Assembly: GCF_001522545.3 (NCBI RefSeq)
Contig: NC_031770.1
Location: forward strand, 32,496,566-32,560,565
Direction: 5' to 3'
Length of the DNA stretch: 64,000 nucleotides
Source: Parus major
Lineage: Eukaryota; Chordata; Aves; Passeriformes; Paridae
Positions 1-10,437 of this stretch are shown one piece after another; the stretch's first letter is position 1, and every line of letters begins with the position of its first letter. The notes under the pieces were generated by a model. It saw nothing but the letters and a program-made list of their open reading frames with translations, did not search any database and was not told where the DNA came from. A program made the translations under genes and the position numbers.

Positions 1-2030
1 GAAACTTGCTAACCAGCCAAATTAATTTTTCTACTTCTGCTTAACCTCAGCTGCCTCTACAGCCCTATTTAAAACATTTTGCCTCTTTACAGGATCTGTC
101 TGGCAGCCCTCCATCACTGCCTAATTGTGCTGGGGTGGGATGTGAAACAGCCTGATGAGGGAACATAACATTTTTCCCTTGATTTCACCAAAGCAAAGAT
201 TTCCCCTTCTTGCTAAGGGTGGCTTGGTGCTAGCAAGAATCTCAGCAGTGAGCTTCCTGTGAACTGATGGGAACAGCCCTTCTCCTGGAGCAAGGAGACA
301 ATATCTGAGAGCTGTGGATGGAAAAACGAGGTAGTCAGCTCATAAAGAAAATTAACCCAGTGGACATGATTTGCCTACATTCTCCAAGCTGGAGTTCTTT
401 TATAAGGCTGGCTGCAGAAAGCTCTTAAGGATAACAACTAATCCCTGGATAAGGGTCAAAGTTCTTGCTGGGCATTAAAACTTGGTGATGTGATTAAAGA
501 AAAAGTGAAAACTTGCTGTTCAGAGCAGAACCTCCAGTGAGGAAGCTGCAGGGTGCCAGCACTCTGGTCAGTTCTGAGTGATCCCAGGACACTGGGGATG
601 AGGAGCTAATGGGTTTAGCTCATGGTACTGGGATGTCTGGGGTGCCTGAAGGGGATGTAAAGATACTTTGGTGTGAAGCAGTGTAACAGCCCTCTGAAAT
701 GGCCCCCAGATAGGCAGAAGGTTAGTACCCTGGCACAGAGCATCTGGAACTTCACCTCTTCACCACGTTTCTTGAAGGTCCCCTCTGGAAAAAAAATACT
801 TAGCAGTTGCTTTAGATACTCCTGATTGGATGTCTGGGGTTTGTGTGTATTTACAGCCCAAGAGGCAAATAGAGCTCAAATGACTTAAAACTAGGTGAGA
901 AACTAAAATATCCACTGCAAGACAAGGATGTATTTACAACTCCCTTCCAGGTATAGGAAAGGTCTGAGATTGACAGCACCAGAAGATGGGGAGTGGATTA
1001 AAAATAGGGTGGAACCTGGATGTAAAGGGATATGGCAAGAGCCTGAAGAGCAGAGTTTGAAGCATGCCTGAGGGGACTCACTGGCAGGATTCAAAGCTAG
1101 GAAGGAAAGTCATTGCTGCCAAACCACTTGCCCAGCTGAACCTCACAGCACTTTGAAAATTAATGTAATCTAGGAATGTTTGTCTTCTGAGCTTTTAAGC
1201 ATACTTGGGTCATACTGGATTTCATATCTCCAGGGGCATGAAAGACCAACGTTTTTTTTGTTTTGCTAAAAGCAGTTACTTTTACACATCACACTGGTCA
1301 TTTGCTAGCACAAGATTCTCACCATTGGTCATCTTGGGCTCCAGCAGGTGCCTCTTCATCTTCATAGTCAATAGCCACAGGATCTCATGACTCCCTTGTC
1401 TCGAGCAGGGCTCTCTGTGGCAGGGGGAGGCCAAGGGGCTGCCCAGGGAACGTGCATCTGGTGCTGGCGAGGATGGAAGTTTGGGACCTTCTGCAAACCC
1501 TCACTGTGAGTTTTCCAGCACTCAAAGCAATTCACACCAGTGAGAAATGTGTCCATGGGAGTGCAGGAGGTTTCATAACTGGGAGGGTTCCCTGCTCCTG
1601 GGGCTGCCAGATAATCTCAGACCTGCCCCACCCCACTCCTGAGACATCCAGCCTACTCCTCCTCATCCTCCCACCTCACCTCACAGGGCATCCCTTACCT
1701 TCCATCCTCATCACCTTTGCATTATGTCCTACCTCTCCCAGCAAACAAAGCCCCTCCTGAGCTGTGTCTTGTTGTTCCTCCTCCCCCTCATCCCCCTATT
1801 CTGTTTGCTCCCATCTCCTTCTTAAATACCAGATGGAAGGAGATGCTGTTGGTACCCAAATACTTGTTGATGTTCTCTTTCTAACAATGGAGAGGAGCAT
1901 GGAAATGTGACTGCCCCTGGGACTGAGTGATGAGGGGCCAGTGACTTACCTGCTTTGGGAGAAGGTATACAGAGAACCCTAACCATTTCACCAAGATGGG
2001 AAGCCTTCTACTAACTGGAAATAAAATAAG
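1..2030. other. Intergenic sequence downstream of VEGFA, no gene seen
   Basis: Mixed-composition DNA without a long open frame, splice-bounded exon or RNA gene that I can support. The open frames here are short (about 60-100 codons), overlap each other on both strands and show no recognisable protein family. The stretch lies 6-8 kb beyond the VEGFA poly(A) site. I see no clear repeat in it, apart from pyrimidine-rich stretches near 1.62-1.82 kb. Confidence 0.6.
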
Positions 2031-2039
2031 AATTAATAA

Positions 2040-2205
2040 ATGGCACTTGGTGTCTGTCAAGGGTCCCAAAAAGTAGGATGGGATTTTTCTTATGCATGGA
2101 GGAATCAAGGCAAGGGAGGGAAAGCAAGGTATCAGTGATCCAGTTGGGAACTGAACTCAGCTCCCTCTCTTCCCACACCTCCACTCTGTTCTACAGACCA
2201 GGACT
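2040..2205 (-). repeat. Possible decayed MIR-type (CORE-SINE) fragment
   Basis: Read on the plus strand, the order of short blocks (CAAGGTATCAGTGATCCAG, then GGGAACTGAACTCAGCTCCC, then a run ending CTACAGACCA) follows the antisense of amniote MIR elements, in which a 'ccaaggtcacacag' block is followed by 'gggaattgaacccaggtctcc' and 'actagacca'. The match is by eye and heavily diverged. A chance resemblance cannot be excluded. Confidence 0.4.
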
Positions 2206-2466
2206 CGCTGACTCCCACGGTTCCTTCAGCTGTACTAGGCAATCCCTATCTGATGGTGAGGCAGAAACACAGCTCACCAGATGACTGAGCATAGCTACGT
2301 GCAGGACCGCACTGCATCCACTCCGTGGACACCACCACCACTATCCCAGCACTGGCAGCCACAGCACCCTCCTGACTCTGCAGGACCAAGGAGAAGGTTC
2401 TCCTATGAACTCCCCCAGCTGGCACCTCCAGCAGAAGTGATTGCAAATTCCAGAGCAAACTGAGAA

Positions 2467-2625
2467 ATCCTCCAAAAGGATTTAGAGAGATTAGAAATGA
2501 GCAGGAAACAAAATGAGATTTAACCTGGGAAAAGATAAGCTAATGTATCTGGGGCAAATCTGCTTTGCTGTGAGAGGGGACACCCTGGAAAGCAGAGCTG
2601 CCAGAAGTGGTTGAAAAAGAAAAAC
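2467..2625 (+). pseudogene. Fossil of a CR1-type LINE reverse transcriptase C-terminus
   Basis: Translation from 2467 gives ILQKDLERLE and, after a frameshift, from 2513 MRFNLGKDKLMYLG. Together these follow the conserved CR1/L2 reverse-transcriptase tail, usually 'LQxDLdrLexWaxxnxMkFNxgKcKvxhLG'. The next segment (GDTLESRAA) resembles the family's 'GdxxLEsSxxEKDLG' block. The frame is broken between the two halves and a stop follows, so this is a dead, truncated insertion. No 5' part and no terminal octamer repeat are visible. CR1 elements are the dominant retroposons of birds and reptiles; the high divergence suggests an old copy. Confidence 0.62.
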
Positions 2626-2639
2626 CATAGAGAGATGCA

Positions 2640-5600
2640 TCTATAGAGAGACATTAGGAGATATGTTCAGAGTCAGCTGCCTCTTCTATGTTTTTGGAAT
2701 GATTCACCTTTGAGCATGTTCAGCAGTAGACAACTTTTAAGGGAAAAGGAGTATTATTTTTATATATGAAAGGTGTTGGGATACAAGAAATAGAGACTAT
2801 AGAGACCAGAGCTTGGTGAGCTAACACTATGGGATTTAAAGATCCATTTTATGTTACTGGCCAAGAAATTACTCCAGAGGAAACGTAATCAGACTCCATA
2901 ATCATATGAGGGTCTACGTCAGAGAGAAAGGGAACACACCTACTGACACATTTGCAAACTTAAGGGTGAAATTAAGTCAGAAAAGAGAAGGTAAAGATAA
3001 CGATAGAGTCCAGGCAGTGCAACAGGTTAGGCTGTTCAGGACAGCAGCACGTGATTAACAAGACAATCTAAACCCACAAGTAGTTCCTCTTGGGATGTCT
3101 CTGAGTCTGTGACTGGTCCCAACAGTTCAGCAAGGGTGTGGATCACATTCAGTCCCACAAAGTGACTCACAAAAGTCACAGCCACTTGCACTGAACATCC
3201 AGCCACCCAAGTGGGGTACTGGTGCAGAGGGCATTGCCACTCCCTGACTCATCAGCACCTCCTCCAGCAGCTCAGCCAGTTCTTCCAGGTGCTGTGTATT
3301 GACTAGGTCTGCACTACACATCCACAATACAGAGCTCTGGGAAGCCAATGCTGCAACAAAAAATTGGCCCACAGCCTCAAGACCAGCCTCAGATTAGTCA
3401 CTGAATAACTCAGGATGATCCTCTGACTCATAATTTATTATGCCTATGAAGACTGGAAACAATCATATCCTGTGCCGTTGACCCCCATTCACCACACTAC
3501 CAGTAGTGAGATAAATCAAAGTAGGAGTTAGCTTCTTATCCCCAGGAGAAATAACACCTTTCAGCAAACATAATCTTCTCAGGAGTCTTCAGGCCGCTTC
3601 TCCCAGATGTGAGGTCCTTGGAGTGCAAAAAAGAGGACTTTAACCTTCCAGCAAGCTGCCCAACATAAGGAAGGGGACTTGGAGGGGGAATGGGCAAGTT
3701 GAAGCTGTGAAGAAAAAAAGCAGAGATGATCAACAGGAAGTTGCATTTCCAGAAGTTAGTATCTGCACAAGCATCTGAGCAACCAGGTGAGGGGGTCTCT
3801 TCAAAAGGAATGAGTCCATCATAAATCTCTAACTGGGGCTTTTGCTTCTGAACTCATGGTGTCAGAGTTGAGGACAGAAGGAAGGGCAGAGAGGGATGCT
3901 GGTGGGAGTCTTGCTTCTGGAGAAGAGACCAATGACACAAACATATACTCCCTGGTATCCTTATGTTTGTGGCACAGGCTGGATCCAGTGTCAGCAGGTT
4001 CTCTGTAGGTGAGAGGGACAGGAAGGCCACATAGTGAAATGGCAGCTTGGCCACCTTTCCAAAGTCTATACCATGGCTCAGAAAGGAGTTATGGGCAAAT
4101 GAAGGTGAATTGCTCAGGCCTTAAAATATCTGAAGAGGTGATGGAAATTAATTACTTGCATAAGTTGACCATTTTGCTCATCTTGTGCTGCCTCTTGTGA
4201 GCTGTCAGTAGGGTTTGCACCTAAGGGGTAAGGTCTCCCCCTTTTTATCTCCCCTTAGATAATGCTCCCACTGAAAAGGGTTGCAAAGGCACAAGGGTTT
4301 GCATCAGTCACACCCTTCCTCCACTATAGACCCTTTTGACCAAGATTCAGAGGTAATGCCATCTGCAGCCAAAGCTTTTCACCTTGAAGCTACCACTCAG
4401 CAGGTACAACACAGGTTGGGAGCAAGGCATCCTGACTTGCATCCCAGATTGTTTTGGGATTATGTGAGCCTCCCTGGGGAATGTTCAGCAGGAACTGACA
4501 CTCATCACCAGTCCTGGCAGGGGTCTGAGCAGAGCCAGACGCCCTCTCTAGCCTGGGTCCCAACACTCTCCAAGCATGGAGCGCACTAACAACTCAGAAT
4601 AGCTGTCAAAGGAGGTGTCAAAGCAAACCCTGAAGTAAAGCCCTCCTGTGCTGGCATCAGGCTTGCAGGATGCCTTCCCCCTGCTGCAGACACCAGGCTT
4701 GGCCAGGAGATGAGCAATGTGGTGGCCTGGACAGCAGAGGCACCTGAGTGCTAAACACACAGAGAATCCTACAGCAGCTGGCTACAGTGGGCAGCCCTAA
4801 TGCCTGAAGAGATGCTTGGGCAGGCCAGGAAAAGATGGGGCTTTTTTTTTTTCATTCCCAATGAAGTGTCTGGGGCATCTGAAAAAGTGAGGTAAAAATA
4901 TAGAGCACAAACCAGCAAGATTAGCCCCATGTCACAATGTACAAGTATAGCCCAGAACTGCATCTCTCAGCTGTGGGCAGATAGCACTGCTCGCCTGGCT
5001 GTATGGAGGCAGCTCAGGCAGCAAGTTTAAAGAAATCCTTATCAAAAGGTGTTTTTTGGCCTTGGGAAGCCAGCCTTCGGCAGGTAAACAGGTGCCACTT
5101 GCCCAACAAGCCCACTTCCCTTTTGTAACTCTGTAATCACCTCACACACACAGTGAGTTGCACCTCTGGAGATACTATCCTAAGGTAGGCAGCCAGCAAA
5201 CCTCTGACATTTGAAGGGGAACCTGACCCTTCTCCCCTTCATGATTCAAAGCCCTTGGGATCCTCCGAACTCCCCACACCAAAGGGCAAGCCTTCCCCAC
5301 AGCTGTGGTCAGGCACTCTCTGCATTCCTTTTGCACCCTCCTTCACTTCTGTGCAGGGGATATCACCTCCCTGCTCTTATCCACAGCTTGCCACCTCTTA
5401 CGAGATCTGGAGTACTTGGCTGCTCTGGGATGGCCAGCAGCTCAGCCACCCCATCATGAAGGGTGTCAGGTGCTGTGGGGCACAGCAAGGGCCAGCAGCT
5501 GCTTGTGGGGTGGCACAGTGCCACCAGGGCCACCTTGGCCTGGCCCCAAACGGGGAGCTGGGAGCAAGCATGGTGCTTGCCCAGAGCAGGACTGCAGACC

Positions 5601-7850
5601 TTGTGCTGGATGATCTGGATTATCCTTGAATTTCAGCCATCCCAAGCACAGAGAGACTGCCTGCACACTCATCACATGGACTACTATAAAAATACCTATC
5701 TCTCACTACCAAAGGTCCCATGAGCAGACAGAGGAGGACATGGCCTGTGAAATGAATTTTGTTTGGGCTTCTAAGGTCCTCTGTGGGACCATCCTGAAGG
5801 ACAGGAGATTTATAGGGACTTCTATAGGTGGTGGTGGAGCCCAAGCAGAGCCTGGCTGACATACAGACCTGATAAGCAGTGCAAGACATCAACAACAAGG
5901 GGTTAAACCAGCTAGCAGGTGCCAAAAGGGAGAGACAGACAGGGTTTCCAACCAAAAGCACTCTTTATTCCATTGCTAGTGGATTTTCTGTTGTCTCCCC
6001 AGGGCACCCTTTACTGCCTTTCACGGTGTCTCCACTCTCTGAATCACACAGTAAATGCAGCAGGCACGAGGAAAGCATCAGCTGGCTGCCTGAAGATAGC
6101 ATTTTAGTTAGCCAGCAACCAAAACGTGGACGTGACCAGAAGCTTTTCAGGGAAAGTTCTCGTGCACAGGGTGAAAGGCTGTATGACGAGATCAGAGTGC
6201 CAGCATGAAAACCTGGCCTTCCTCCATGTGTCCTCACCTCACCTTGGGCCAGGGCACAGGCAAGCCAGGTGCAAACTCTGGTTAGGGTGAGGGGCAACTG
6301 CTCTCCTATGTCCCAGCCTCTTCAAAGGGTTCTCAATCACGTACAGCCTCTCCAACCAGCCTAAACTCACTTCCAACACCAAGCTATGATCACCTTACTC
6401 ACATGAGAGTAAGACATAAGAGATGACAGCCCAGTTATACCCACCCTGGAGAATAAAGAAGAGTTGGACTGCTTCCAGGGCCCCAGGTAAACCCCATCAG
6501 AGCTGGCTTGGGCAGGGCCTTGCTGCAGTTTGAGCAAGCTACCTCAAACATCCAGCATCCACACAAACAAATTCTGAGTTGTCCCATCTGAAATATGCTA
6601 TCCAGCCACTGTCTCATGAAGAAGTGGCTATCAGGTCACCTTGATCTGCAGATATCCTACCTCTCATGAGCCCTTAGAGGTAGGAAAAGAGAGGATCACC
6701 AGGAATAGCCAGCCCAGCTTGCCATTGCTGGGACAGGGTTTGATGGGTTGATGAGGGTTTGATGTGTTGTGACTGACAGGAACATGCTGACTCATCCATC
6801 CAGGAGACCTGGGTCACTCCATGCTGAGATTTCACATCCAGCTTAGCCCAGAGGAGAAGCACGTACCTGCTGGTTTCAATTTTTCCAATTTGATGACTTG
6901 TAAACATTTCCCAGGTCACAAACAGGCGGTGCAGGTCTCCTGAGGATAGGCTTGCTGTCTTCATCACCTTGCACAGCCACAAGCAAAAGAGCCCACAGAT
7001 CCACACACAAAAAAGCCAGTGATGAATATACAAGGGAAGCAACTTCTTGGGTTCTTCATGCAGAAACACATCCAGATGGCTCACATTCTCACCTCACTGC
7101 TACAGTCCACAAGACGTTACTGAACACAGTGAACCAAAGTGTCCTCAGGTACTTATCCTCTTTCCTTTGCTCCACACTCCTCTGAGGGAGTCACTGCAGG
7201 TCCACCTGTTGAGCTACCCGAGTCCATGCTAAATAGAAGCCAGATTCTTTACTTTTGCAAGAGCAGGAATGATGCAGCCATGAATTTAGTGGTATTACCC
7301 TAAGTGAGACGCCTCCCAGACGTCCAGGAAACATCCTGCATGCTCCTTTCCAGCGTGGACAGATGACTGATGCATGACACATTCATCTCCATGGATGACG
7401 AGGAAATTACACCACTGCCAAAGTTTTTCCTCCTAGACCCCAAAGGACATAAAGATGCAATGGTATCAAGATCCCTCATGAAGTCATAAGCACTGTCAGA
7501 ACTAAACAGTTTTTTGTTAAACGTTATCCAGAATGGCAAGGTCTGGCTGAGCCATCCCTGACAATGAGTTACATACACACCAAGTTCATTACCAGAAAGG
7601 GCAGGCTCACAGCATTACTTTCACCTTGGATTGTAAATTCCACCAGGATTGCATCTACTCATGCCTGTACACTACCCAGCTCATGGGACTTGGCTCCTGA
7701 CAAGAAAGAAGCAGGGCTGGGACCATCACCACACTGCTCAGCATCAGGATGGGAAGGAACCCAGGAGTCCTGCCCCCTTGGTCCTGCCCATCACACCACC
7801 CTCTTCTCACCAAGCAGGGAACTTGGGCTGAGCTCCATGCAAGGATTCTG
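2640..7850. other. Intergenic sequence downstream of VEGFA, no gene seen
   Basis: No supported gene. Overlapping open frames near 5.2-6.3 kb (up to about 124 codons, on both strands) lack recognisable domains and look like by-products of a GC-richer local composition. A TACGTG core, the consensus of hypoxia-response elements, is present on the minus strand at 6860-6865. I see nothing else that can be named. Confidence 0.55.
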
Positions 7851-7856
7851 GTGCCT

Positions 7857-7922
7857 ACCTCCCATTCATTTCAATGGGTTTTAGGTACCTAGATGCTTTT
7901 GGAGGCTCTGGGCCCAAATCTG
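7857..7922 (+). repeat. Ancient sauropsid interspersed repeat fragment
   Basis: The sequence (CCCATTCATTTCAATGGG followed by TTAGGTACCTAGATGC and GGCTCTGGGCCC) resembles a motif common in turtle, crocodile and bird DNA: 'cccattgacttcaatggg', 'ttaggtgcctaaat', 'gatctgggcct'. I recognise the pattern but not the family name. It ends about 110 bases short of the VEGFA poly(A) site. Confidence 0.45.
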
Positions 7923-8040
7923 AGAGTCCAATTGGTAGGTTGCTGATGCCCTGTAGCCTCCAGAGGCAATGCTGGAGAAAATGTCACACAATGGAAGAAA
8001 ACCAGGATGCAAGGCAGAAGGAGAAGGCAAAGGAAATCAA

Positions 8041-8330
8041 TGTCAGAATTAAATTCTTTAATACAAAAAAAAGTTTGTTTGTCGTTGTTGTCGTTGTTTT
8101 AAGATATATCTGTAATTTCTTTGTTTAAAAATAAATATGTACTAAGGAATATCTTGAAAAAATTCACTAGACACAATATGTAGTGTTAATATCTTTTTTC
8201 CCCGCAATTATTACAGATAAACAGTAGCACCAATAAATAAAACGATAACAAATATTAAAATTAAAAAGGAGAGAGATTCAAGATGTAGAACTTTCTATTT
8301 TTTCCTGTTTCTTCTTTTTACATATATAAA
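8041..8330 (-). promoter_or_regulatory. VEGFA: Deeply conserved terminal block of the VEGFA 3' UTR
   Basis: On the minus strand this block holds TTTTAATTTTAATATTTGTT, TATTTATTGGTGCTACTG, GTACATATTTATTTTTAAAC and GAATTTAATTCTGA in the same order as the end of the human VEGFA mRNA. It is far more similar than neutral bird-mammal DNA would be, so it is probably under selection for mRNA stability or 3'-end processing. It includes several AUUUA pentamers. Confidence 0.85.
8057..8062 (-). terminator. VEGFA: VEGFA distal poly(A) signal ATTAAA
   Basis: The plus strand reads TTTAAT, so the transcript carries AUUAAA in the context TGTATTAAAGAATTTAATTC. This is the same variant hexamer and surrounding sequence used at the human VEGFA distal poly(A) site. 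Cleavage is expected 10-30 nt further, near 8027-8047. Confidence 0.85.
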
Positions 8331-8371
8331 AAAATCGTAGTGTCTATTTAATCCGAATCACACATATACAT

Positions 8372-8422
8372 AAACATATATATATATACAAACACATAGC
8401 CAAATATATATATATATATATA
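8372..8422. repeat. AT dinucleotide-rich tract in the 3' UTR
   Basis: Two short (AT)n runs separated by about 14 bases. The human 3' UTR has AU dinucleotide runs at the corresponding place (near ATATATATTTGG and TATATATGTTTATG), so the tract itself is an old feature of the UTR whose length varies. Confidence 0.7.
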
Positions 8423-8584
8423 GTATGTAGATGTATATCTAACCGTTGTCTCAATAGGAATGTGTAGGGGTAGGTGTTAGAGAAATTAATTAAATAACTG
8501 CCCATAACATGCTACTGACTCTGCCAACAATTGGGGAGAGACGGGATGGGACAACAGGAAGGTTAAATTTATACACAACCAGTA

Positions 8585-8585
<1 letters not shown>

Positions 8586-8621
<36 letters not shown>
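8586..8621. repeat. Homopolymer A36 (U36 in the VEGFA mRNA)
   Basis: Thirty-six consecutive A on the plus strand, so the VEGFA transcript would carry an uninterrupted U36. It lies between conserved blocks (CAACTATTTATAAG on one side, GTATAAATTTAACC on the other) where human VEGFA has a mixed U/C segment. The exact length may be an assembly estimate, because such runs are prone to sequencing slippage. Confidence 0.85.
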
Positions 8622-8624
<3 letters not shown>

Positions 8625-8630
8625 CGGCTT

Positions 8631-8755
8631 ATAAATAGTTGAAATTAAATATTAACAAAGAATACTGAAAAATCCCTACTCTTTAATTAAATTATCTGTT
8701 TAATTTCTAATTTAAAAAGGGATATTAAATAAGTATATAAAACACTTTCTCTTCC
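8631..8755 (-). promoter_or_regulatory. VEGFA: Conserved AU-rich block of the VEGFA 3' UTR
   Basis: The minus strand contains AAAGTGTTTTATATAC, TTATTTAATATCCCTTTTTA, ATTTAATTAAAGAGTAGGG, CAGTATTCTTTGTTAATA and TTTCAACTATTTAT in order, nearly identical to human VEGFA. This includes AUUUA-type destabilising motifs and is the kind of region bound by HuR and AUF1 in mammals. The function here is inferred from conservation. Confidence 0.82.
8661..8667 (-). promoter_or_regulatory. miR-200b/200c/429 seed match
   Basis: The plus strand AATACTG gives CAGUAUU in the transcript, an exact complement to the miR-200b/c/429 seed. VEGFA is an established target of this microRNA family in mammals, and this site sits inside a conserved block at the same place as a human site, which supports function beyond a chance heptamer. 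Confidence 0.6.
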
Positions 8756-9023
8756 CTCCCCCGATCGGAAGCCTCTGTCTTGCACACGATGCAGCATGAG
8801 TATTCTACATTGCAGATGCAAGCACCCACCCGTGTGTTTTCTCTCCTTCTGAAAGCCATCAGTTGGATGGGGAGATCCTAGTGGTTAGTAGTCACTTGTT
8901 GTGAGTCTGTTTTTAGACTGTCTTGTCTTTTTGGAAGCTTTCTGTGTTGTACATTGTCAGGCGTTGAAAATTCAATTGCGGATGATGTTTGTCAGCATTC
9001 TGACACAGACTGAGTACCTTTTT

Positions 9024-9055
9024 GATTATTATTATTATTAATAATAATTTTAATC
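9024..9055 (-). other. AU-only inverted repeat in the VEGFA 3' UTR
   Basis: A 32-base inverted repeat: the central 18 bases form a perfect palindrome (ATTATTATT/AATAATAAT), two mismatched pairs follow, then five more matching pairs ending G...C. In RNA it could form an AU hairpin only with a very tight loop, so an AUU/AAU repeat drift is an alternative explanation. Confidence 0.6.
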
Positions 9056-9375
9056 ACAGAACTAGATTATATATTTCCACATAGACGTACAAACATACTT
9101 TCAGGGGCGCGTGTGTGTGCGGGCGTGTGTAAGGTGGGTTTCACGTACACCACAGCCTACACTGCAGATACACACATAGCCAAGAACCTCAGGACACAGC
9201 TAAGGGACTCCAGCTGCCTTCACATTTGATTCCCCAGCCCAAGACATGGAAAAGGAGCCTGATATTTACAGTACGTCATTAAAAAAAATCTTGACGTTCT
9301 TAAGGGTCATTCACACTGGGCACGCAAACTGAAGGCAGCAAAAGTTGCTTTCTTTTTTTCCCCCCTTCAATCTTG

Positions 9376-9510
9376 GCATACATATATATTATTTTTTATA
9401 TATATATATGTATAAAAATAAATATATATATATAAAAAAGAGATAAAAACACATACATACATATATACATACACACAAATTCATACATTCACATACATAC
9501 ACACACACCC
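9376..9510. repeat. AT- and CA/TA-rich low-complexity region
   Basis: Runs of (AT)n followed by CATACATA and ACACAC units on the plus strand, so UGUAUGUAU and UGUGUG-type tracts in the mRNA. UGUA-rich tracts are candidate Pumilio or CELF binding sequence, but no specific site can be asserted. The microsatellite nature is clear from the sequence. Confidence 0.75.
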
Positions 9511-10195
9511 ACTACTGTGTATATACTTTTGATTAATATCCCTTTCCAGAAATGTTCCATAAGCATCTTGGATGCTCTTGAGTGGCAGCTCTGTGCATGA
9601 AGAAAGCAGACAGTGCTGAACAACTGTGTGGCTATGCACCGGTCCCCGTTCTTGCTTCAGCACACTGTAGACCTTGTGTCCTTCTGCAGCCACCAAGGGC
9701 GGGAAATCTAGACTCCTGTGATTATTCCTTGAACAGAAAGTCAGTGCGCGTCAGCTGCCCACCATCCTTAAGAGAAGCCAGCATGTCTCTCTGGCAAAGG
9801 TTCTACAGCGAATAAATTCAACACAAAACGTACACTGACATCCCATGTCCCAGCAAGGCAGGCAGGTTATGAGACGAGTAAGGGCGAAGGCTGGGGGAAG
9901 AGAGGGGAGGAGGAATCCTTGATCACGGAGACGGCCATTTCCTTGGCCTTTGACCCATCGCACCCTAGGATGCCACTCTTTGGAACTCCCTGCCCATCCT
10001 CTCCATCACCTCTCCTCCCTGTCCCAGGCAAGGAGAAGGTGGTTTGTGGTACAGCACACTCTACAGAGAAACAGCGGAGGCCACACAAGTCAGTTAGAGT
10101 TAAGAAGTTTACACCCAGCGCTTCTACTCAAGTCCAGTCTTAGCTTGTATCTTATGCCCCAAGTAGCCCGCTTGTGTCCACAGCAGTCGAGTATT

Positions 10196-10230
10196 ATCCA
10201 GTGAAGACACCAATAACATTAGCAATGTTA
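10196..10230 (-). promoter_or_regulatory. VEGFA: Conserved 3' UTR block (AUGUUAUUGGUGUCUUC core)
   Basis: The minus strand reads AACATTGCTAATGTTATTGG then TGTCTTCACTGGAT, matching a block I recall from the human VEGFA 3' UTR at nearly every base. It lies just 3' of an AU/GU repeat and is a landmark confirming that this is VEGFA 3' UTR. Its protein or microRNA partner is not evident from sequence alone. Confidence 0.8.
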
Positions 10231-10235
10231 AAAAA

Positions 10236-10390
10236 AATAATCAGTATATATATATATATATATAATATATATGTGTGTGTGTGTGTGTGGTTAAGATATA
10301 CATATATGTATATATAGATGTGGTTAAAATATATATACATATATATATATGTATATGCATGTATACACACATATATATGTATGCATGGGA
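10236..10390. repeat. Compound AT/GT microsatellite with internal duplication
   Basis: (AT)n, then (GT)n, then two successive copies of a unit beginning GTGGTTAA and continuing with ATATACATATATGTATAT-like sequence (about 10286-10319 and 10320-10356). The palindromes ATATACATATATGTATAT at 10297-10314 and a longer one in the second copy would fold in RNA. Human VEGFA has an AU-rich tract at the matching place, but I do not recall the duplicated GU-containing form. Confidence 0.7.
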
Positions 10391-10437
10391 AAACCCATCA
10401 AATACACCCCTATAAGTCTTCCTGGCTCTGTTATTTA

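Noticed and set aside
5211..6297. Cluster of overlapping open frames on both strands
   Set aside because: Mutually overlapping in several frames, no family match, no conserved splice structure visible.
9376..10390. Regular short repeats as a possible CRISPR-like or satellite array
   Set aside because: They are di- and tetranucleotide microsatellites in a vertebrate 3' UTR with no repeat-spacer organisation.
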